DNA of 64,000 nt from JAFGLZ01 sp964622545 (GTDB lineage Bacteria > Planctomycetota > Phycisphaerae > UBA1845 > JAFGLZ01), in assembly GCA_964622545.1 (NCBI GenBank), contig CAZUQM010000011.1, positions 108,009 to 172,008 on the forward strand. Direction: 5' to 3'. Made by a program: the position numbers and the translations under genes. This document shows, piece after piece, positions 60,831-64,000 of the stretch; the first letter of the stretch is position 1, and every line of letters starts with the position of its first letter. The notes under the pieces were generated by a model. The model saw only the letters and a program-made list of their open reading frames with translations, made no database searches and was not told the DNA's origin.

Positions 60831-61940
60831 GTGAAGGGAGTCCCTAGCCTCGCGATCAGGCTGCTGACCGTCTGCGCCCTCGTCCTGTCCGGTTGCATCC
60901 CCGCGGATCCTGGCCCGACCGGGCCGTTGCCCAACGCCAAGGACATCGAGCCGAACAACGACACGGACGACGCGGTGGTCATCGACGTCGATGCCGCCGC
61001 GGAGATCGAGTTCTCAGGCAGCATGGGGACGAGCACCGACGTGGACGTGTACGATCTCGGTCCCGTTCAGGAGGGCGATCGCATCGTCGTGTCGGTGCGG
61101 GCTCCCTCGGGTTCCCGACTCGATCCGGTGGCGGCCCTGTTCAACGAAGTGCTCGATCTGATCCACTACAACGACGACGAGGACTACCCCAACGGGCAAT
61201 ACGACAGCTTCGTCGATCACATCGTTCGGCATGCGACGAACCACTGCTACCTGGGCATCACCAGCAGCGGGTATGCCCCGACCTCGGGCAGCTACACGGT
61301 GACCTTGAGCGTGACGCGAGGCGGTGATGTGCCCGAGCCGGTGGCCCAGAAGGTGCTCCTCGATTTCGACGGGGCGACGGTGTCGATACCGGGAGATCGG
61401 ACGTACACCATCGGGGCGTTCGACGCCTCGCGCGTGGATTCTCGGCTGGCCGGTCGCGACGACGAGCTGATCCTGAGCGTTCAGAACGAACTCGAGGACC
61501 GGTTCGACGGCTACGGGGTGGACTTCTACACCACGAGCGATCCCGGCTTGGTCGACGACGGGACCTATGCGCGACTGGTCTTCGGCGGGCAGAGCTTCTC
61601 GACGTTCGGGCTGGCCCAGTCGGTGGATCACTACAACCAGAACCCCGTGGACGAGGCGATCATCTTCACGGACGGCTGGGCCAACGCGTTTTCACACCTG
61701 CCGACGGTCAACGACCTCTTCACCAGTCTCGGCAACGTGGCCGCTCATGAGATGGGTCATCTGCTGGGCCTGGAGCACACGGCCGACGTGACCGGGCTGA
61801 TGGATTCGGCGGGCACGGCGGACACCATCCTGGTCGACCAGCAGTTCAAGCTGAGCATCCTCTACGACGAGGTCTTTCCCTTCGGCTGGCAGGACGCACC
61901 GACGTTGCTTCTGGACACGGTGGGCCCGGCCGTGCCGTAG
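60831..61940 (+). CDS. Lipoprotein metzincin-type metalloprotease with PPC-like domain
   Basis: A protein of 369 residues from GTG at 60831, with GGAG six bases upstream. The lipobox is LLTVCALVLSGC. Residues about 30-160 resemble a pre-peptidase C-terminal (PPC) beta-sandwich (ANDxEPNNDTDDAVVID-like start, GYAPTSGSYTVTLSVTR end). The protease part ends with LGNVAAHEMGHLLGLEHTAD and GLMDSAG: HEXXHXXGXXH zinc site plus a Met-turn, as in metzincins. It is a likely membrane-tethered, periplasm-facing protease of unknown target. It follows the PDZ lipoprotein gene by 180 bases. Confidence 0.75.
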   Translation: MKGVPSLAIRLLTVCALVLSGCIPADPGPTGPLPNAKDIEPNNDTDDAVVIDVDAAAEIEFSGSMGTSTDVDVYDLGPVQEGDRIVVSVRAPSGSRLDPVAALFNEVLDLIHYNDDEDYPNGQYDSFVDHIVRHATNHCYLGITSSGYAPTSGSYTVTLSVTRGGDVPEPVAQKVLLDFDGATVSIPGDRTYTIGAFDASRVDSRLAGRDDELILSVQNELEDRFDGYGVDFYTTSDPGLVDDGTYARLVFGGQSFSTFGLAQSVDHYNQNPVDEAIIFTDGWANAFSHLPTVNDLFTSLGNVAAHEMGHLLGLEHTADVTGLMDSAGTADTILVDQQFKLSILYDEVFPFGWQDAPTLLLDTVGPAVP

Positions 61941-61964
61941 CGATCCATATCTGGCGGTCCGATC

Positions 61965-63626
61965 TCACCCGCAGGCGCGTTCGAGCAGCTCTTGGGCCTG
62001 GCGGCGGCTGGTGGCGGAGGTGTCGGCGCCGGCGATCATCTCGGCCAGCTCATCCACCCGATCATCGCCCTCGACGGCCTGCACCGAGGTTCGCGTCTGG
62101 CCGCCCTTGGTGACCTTCTGCACCTTGAGGTGGCGGGTGGCGTAGGCGGCGATCTGGGGCAGGTGCGTGATGCAGATCACCTGATTCTTGCTCGCCAGGG
62201 CGCGGAGCTTCTCGCCGATGACCGAGCCGAGCCGGCCTCCGACGTGGGCGTCGACCTCGTCGAAGACGAGCACGCTGATGCGGTCGGTGTTCACGAGGGC
62301 CGACTTGATGGCGAGCATGACACGGCTCAGCTCGCCGCCGGAGGCGATCTCGCGCAGGGGCCTCACCGGTTGGCCCGGGTTCGTTCGCACCATCATCTCG
62401 ACGGTGTCGCGGCCGGTGGGGCCGGGCTCGACCTCGGTGATCTCGATCTCGAGCCGCGCCTTGTCCATGCCGAGCTCGCCGAGCTGCTGGTTGATCAGTC
62501 GGGCCAGCTTGCGGGCGGCGGTGGCGCGCTTCTTGGCGATCTGCGAGGCCGCCTCGTCGTAGCGCCGCCGCGCGGCCGCGATGGCCTCGTCCACGCGCTC
62601 GAAGTCGTCCTGTTGCTGTCGCAGCTCGGCCGAGGCGCGCTCGATCTGCTCGCGATGAGCCAGCAGCGCCTCCTCGCGGCCGCCGTATTTGTCGCAGAGT
62701 CGGCGGAGGAGGTTGAGCCGGGCCTCGACCTCGTCGAGCTCGGCCGGGTCGAACTCGAGGGATTCGACGTAGCGTCGGAGATCGCTGGCGGCCTCGTCGA
62801 GCGCGAGCGACGCACCCTCGCAGGGCTCGACCACCCGGCTTAGCTCGGGGTCGTAGTCGACGAGGTTGCGCAGATCGGCCACGACGGACCGCACGCCGTC
62901 GAGCAGGCCTTCGTCGTCGGTCAGGGCGGCGTAGGCCGTCGAGGCCGCCTGTCGGATGCGGTCGATGTTGGCCAGGCGGCGATGGCGGGCTTCGATCTCG
63001 ACGAGCTCGCCCTCGCGGACGGCCGCCTCGTCGATCTCCTTGGCCTGGAACGCGTACAGCTCGAGCTGTTGGCGGCGGAGGTCGGCGTTTTCGGCCAGGG
63101 TCTGCCGCTGATCGAGGTGCTCGTGCCATTGCGCGTAGGCCTCGGCCAGCGTCTCACGCAATGTCTCGTTTCCGGCGTAGGTATCGATCACGAGCACCTG
63201 GTTGGCGGGCCTTAGGAGGTACTGATGGTCGCGCTGGCCGTGCAGGTCGACGAGTCGTTCGCCAAGCTGCTCGAGCATGCCGACGGTGACGGGTTGACCG
63301 TTGACGGTGCAGGAGCCGCGTCCGCTGGCGAGGATTCGCCGCGTGATGAGGACCTCGTCGCCTTCGATCTCCATGTCGATCAGGCAGGCCAGCTCTTGCC
63401 GAAGTTTCTTGTGGCGGGCGTCGAAGAGCCCGCTGATGCGGCCCTCTTTCGCGCCGGACCGCACGAGCTGCTTGGCCGAACGCATCCCGAGCAGCAGTTG
63501 CAGGGCACCGACGACGAGGCTTTTGCCCGCCCCGGTCGTGCCGGTGAAGACGGTGAGCCCGTCGTCGAACTCGACGTGGACGTCTTCGATGATGGCCAGG
63601 TTGGTGATGTGCAGTTCACGCAGCAT
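61965..63626 (-). CDS. recN: DNA repair ATPase RecN
   Basis: A protein of 553 residues, normal for RecN. The Walker A is VFTGTTGAGKSLVVGALQLL; the N-terminal LRELHITNLAIIEDVHVEF is diagnostic. The coiled-coil middle is rich in Glu/Arg. ASGGELSRVMLAIKSALVN is the ABC signature, and ISVLVFDEVDAHVGGRLGSV is Walker B. This SMC-like protein acts early in double-strand break repair. It starts 50 bases after the MetRS C-terminal gene on the same strand. Confidence 0.93.
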   Translation of the reverse strand: MLRELHITNLAIIEDVHVEFDDGLTVFTGTTGAGKSLVVGALQLLLGMRSAKQLVRSGAKEGRISGLFDARHKKLRQELACLIDMEIEGDEVLITRRILASGRGSCTVNGQPVTVGMLEQLGERLVDLHGQRDHQYLLRPANQVLVIDTYAGNETLRETLAEAYAQWHEHLDQRQTLAENADLRRQQLELYAFQAKEIDEAAVREGELVEIEARHRRLANIDRIRQAASTAYAALTDDEGLLDGVRSVVADLRNLVDYDPELSRVVEPCEGASLALDEAASDLRRYVESLEFDPAELDEVEARLNLLRRLCDKYGGREEALLAHREQIERASAELRQQQDDFERVDEAIAAARRRYDEAASQIAKKRATAARKLARLINQQLGELGMDKARLEIEITEVEPGPTGRDTVEMMVRTNPGQPVRPLREIASGGELSRVMLAIKSALVNTDRISVLVFDEVDAHVGGRLGSVIGEKLRALASKNQVICITHLPQIAAYATRHLKVQKVTKGGQTRTSVQAVEGDDRVDELAEMIAGADTSATSRRQAQELLERACG

Positions 63627-63676
63627 CGTTCATGCCCGTCCGTGGCGCGTGACGCCGCGCTCCACCGTCGGCGCGG

Positions 63677-64000
63677 TCAGGAGATCTTGCAGCCCGGGGC
63701 CATGTCATCCATCGTGGTCAGCGGGATGACCTTGGTGCGGTCGCCGCTGGAGGCCGCCAGCAGCATGCCCTGGCTCGTCTCGCCCCGCATCGCTCGCGGT
63801 GCGAGGTTGGCCACGATCACGATCGTCTTGCCGACCAGGGACTGGATGTCCTCCATGAAGGGCTTGAGGCCGGCGACGATCTGCCGCTCGCCGAGCTCGC
63901 CGACGTCGATCTTGAGACAGATCAGCTTGTCGGCGTTGGGATGCTCGCGGACCTCGAGCACCTTGGCCGTCCGCAGGTCGACCTTCACGAAATCCTCGAA
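63677..64000 (-). CDS. metG: Methionyl-tRNA synthetase C-terminal tRNA-binding domain (5' end outside window)
   Basis: The frame is open to the right edge of the window, reading FEDFVKVDLRTAKVLEVREH at its start, so the GTG at 63988 is an internal codon. It is the OB-fold tRNA-binding (EMAP II/Trbp111-like) domain: HPNADKLICLKIDVGELGER, QIVAGLKPFMEDIQSLVGKT, VIVANLAPRAMRGETSQGML and MDDMAPGCKIS. It could be the end of MetG or a separate small MetRS beta subunit; the edge prevents a decision. Confidence 0.85.
   Translation of the reverse strand, partial: FEDFVKVDLRTAKVLEVREHPNADKLICLKIDVGELGERQIVAGLKPFMEDIQSLVGKTIVIVANLAPRAMRGETSQGMLLAASSGDRTKVIPLTTMDDMAPGCKIS

Overview
The window looks like a GC-rich chromosomal segment of a planctomycete, most likely of the Phycisphaerae type. 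This is inferred from content: two short prepilin-like proteins of the DUF1559 style, a PEP-CTERM protein, a sulfatase, tandem 3-keto-disaccharide-hydrolase (DUF1080) domains, several Tat-exported enzymes, an ECF sigma/anti-sigma pair followed by a periplasmic STN-domain protein, and the dispersed intergenic repeats common in that phylum. I see no tRNA, rRNA, CRISPR array, integrase or transposase.

Layout. 0-2.2 kb: tail of a GH5-like glycosidase and a Tat-exported beta-propeller. 2.6-6.5 kb (minus): FMN-binding glutamate-synthase-like protein, a membrane protein and a lipid A-type acyltransferase. 6.7-12.8 kb: small conserved protein, CcsA-type cytochrome c assembly protein, HIT hydrolase, a two-domain glycosyltransferase and a DUF6159-like membrane protein. 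13.1-17.2 kb: Tat-exported glycosidase-like protein, prepilin-like protein and nucleoside/H+ symporter. 17.4-24.9 kb: PilT, TrpE, nucleoside hydrolase, two unknowns and RsgA. 25.3-28.0 kb: sigma factor, putative anti-sigma factor and STN protein. 28.3-32.1 kb: His/Cys-rich exported proteins including an all3515-like PEP-CTERM protein, which I read as a possible metal-handling locus. 32.1-37.8 kb: HpaI-type aldolase, SGNH hydrolase, TetR regulator, DUF1080 protein and URO-D-type protein. 37.9-42.4 kb: a decaying accessory island with a four-gene DUF4258/YgiT toxin-antitoxin-like operon, a rhamnose mutarotase, a heparinase-like protein, a four-helix-bundle pseudogene and a heptamer repeat array. 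42.4-51.5 kb: GH84-like hexosaminidase, membrane protein, ThpR, epimerase, and GlpD abutting an AGPS-like oxidase. 51.6-64 kb: small YjfB-like protein, TPR and CpaD-like lipoproteins, methyltransferase, CoaD, protein kinase, sulfatase, PDZ and metalloprotease lipoproteins, RecN and the MetRS C-terminal domain.

The coherent themes are extracellular polysaccharide breakdown (GH5-like, GH84-like, heparinase-like, sulfatase, DUF1080, SGNH, rhamnose mutarotase) and surface structures (PilT, CpaD/TadD-like proteins, prepilins). Housekeeping genes are scattered singly.

The most unusual region is 38.07-39.25 kb. Two DUF4258 toxin-like reading frames each carry exactly one inactivating lesion (an in-frame TAG; a one-base expansion of a G8 tract), while the two small partner genes are intact. 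A further gene 3 kb away also has a single in-frame TAG. No sequence search was possible, so family names come from motif recognition.
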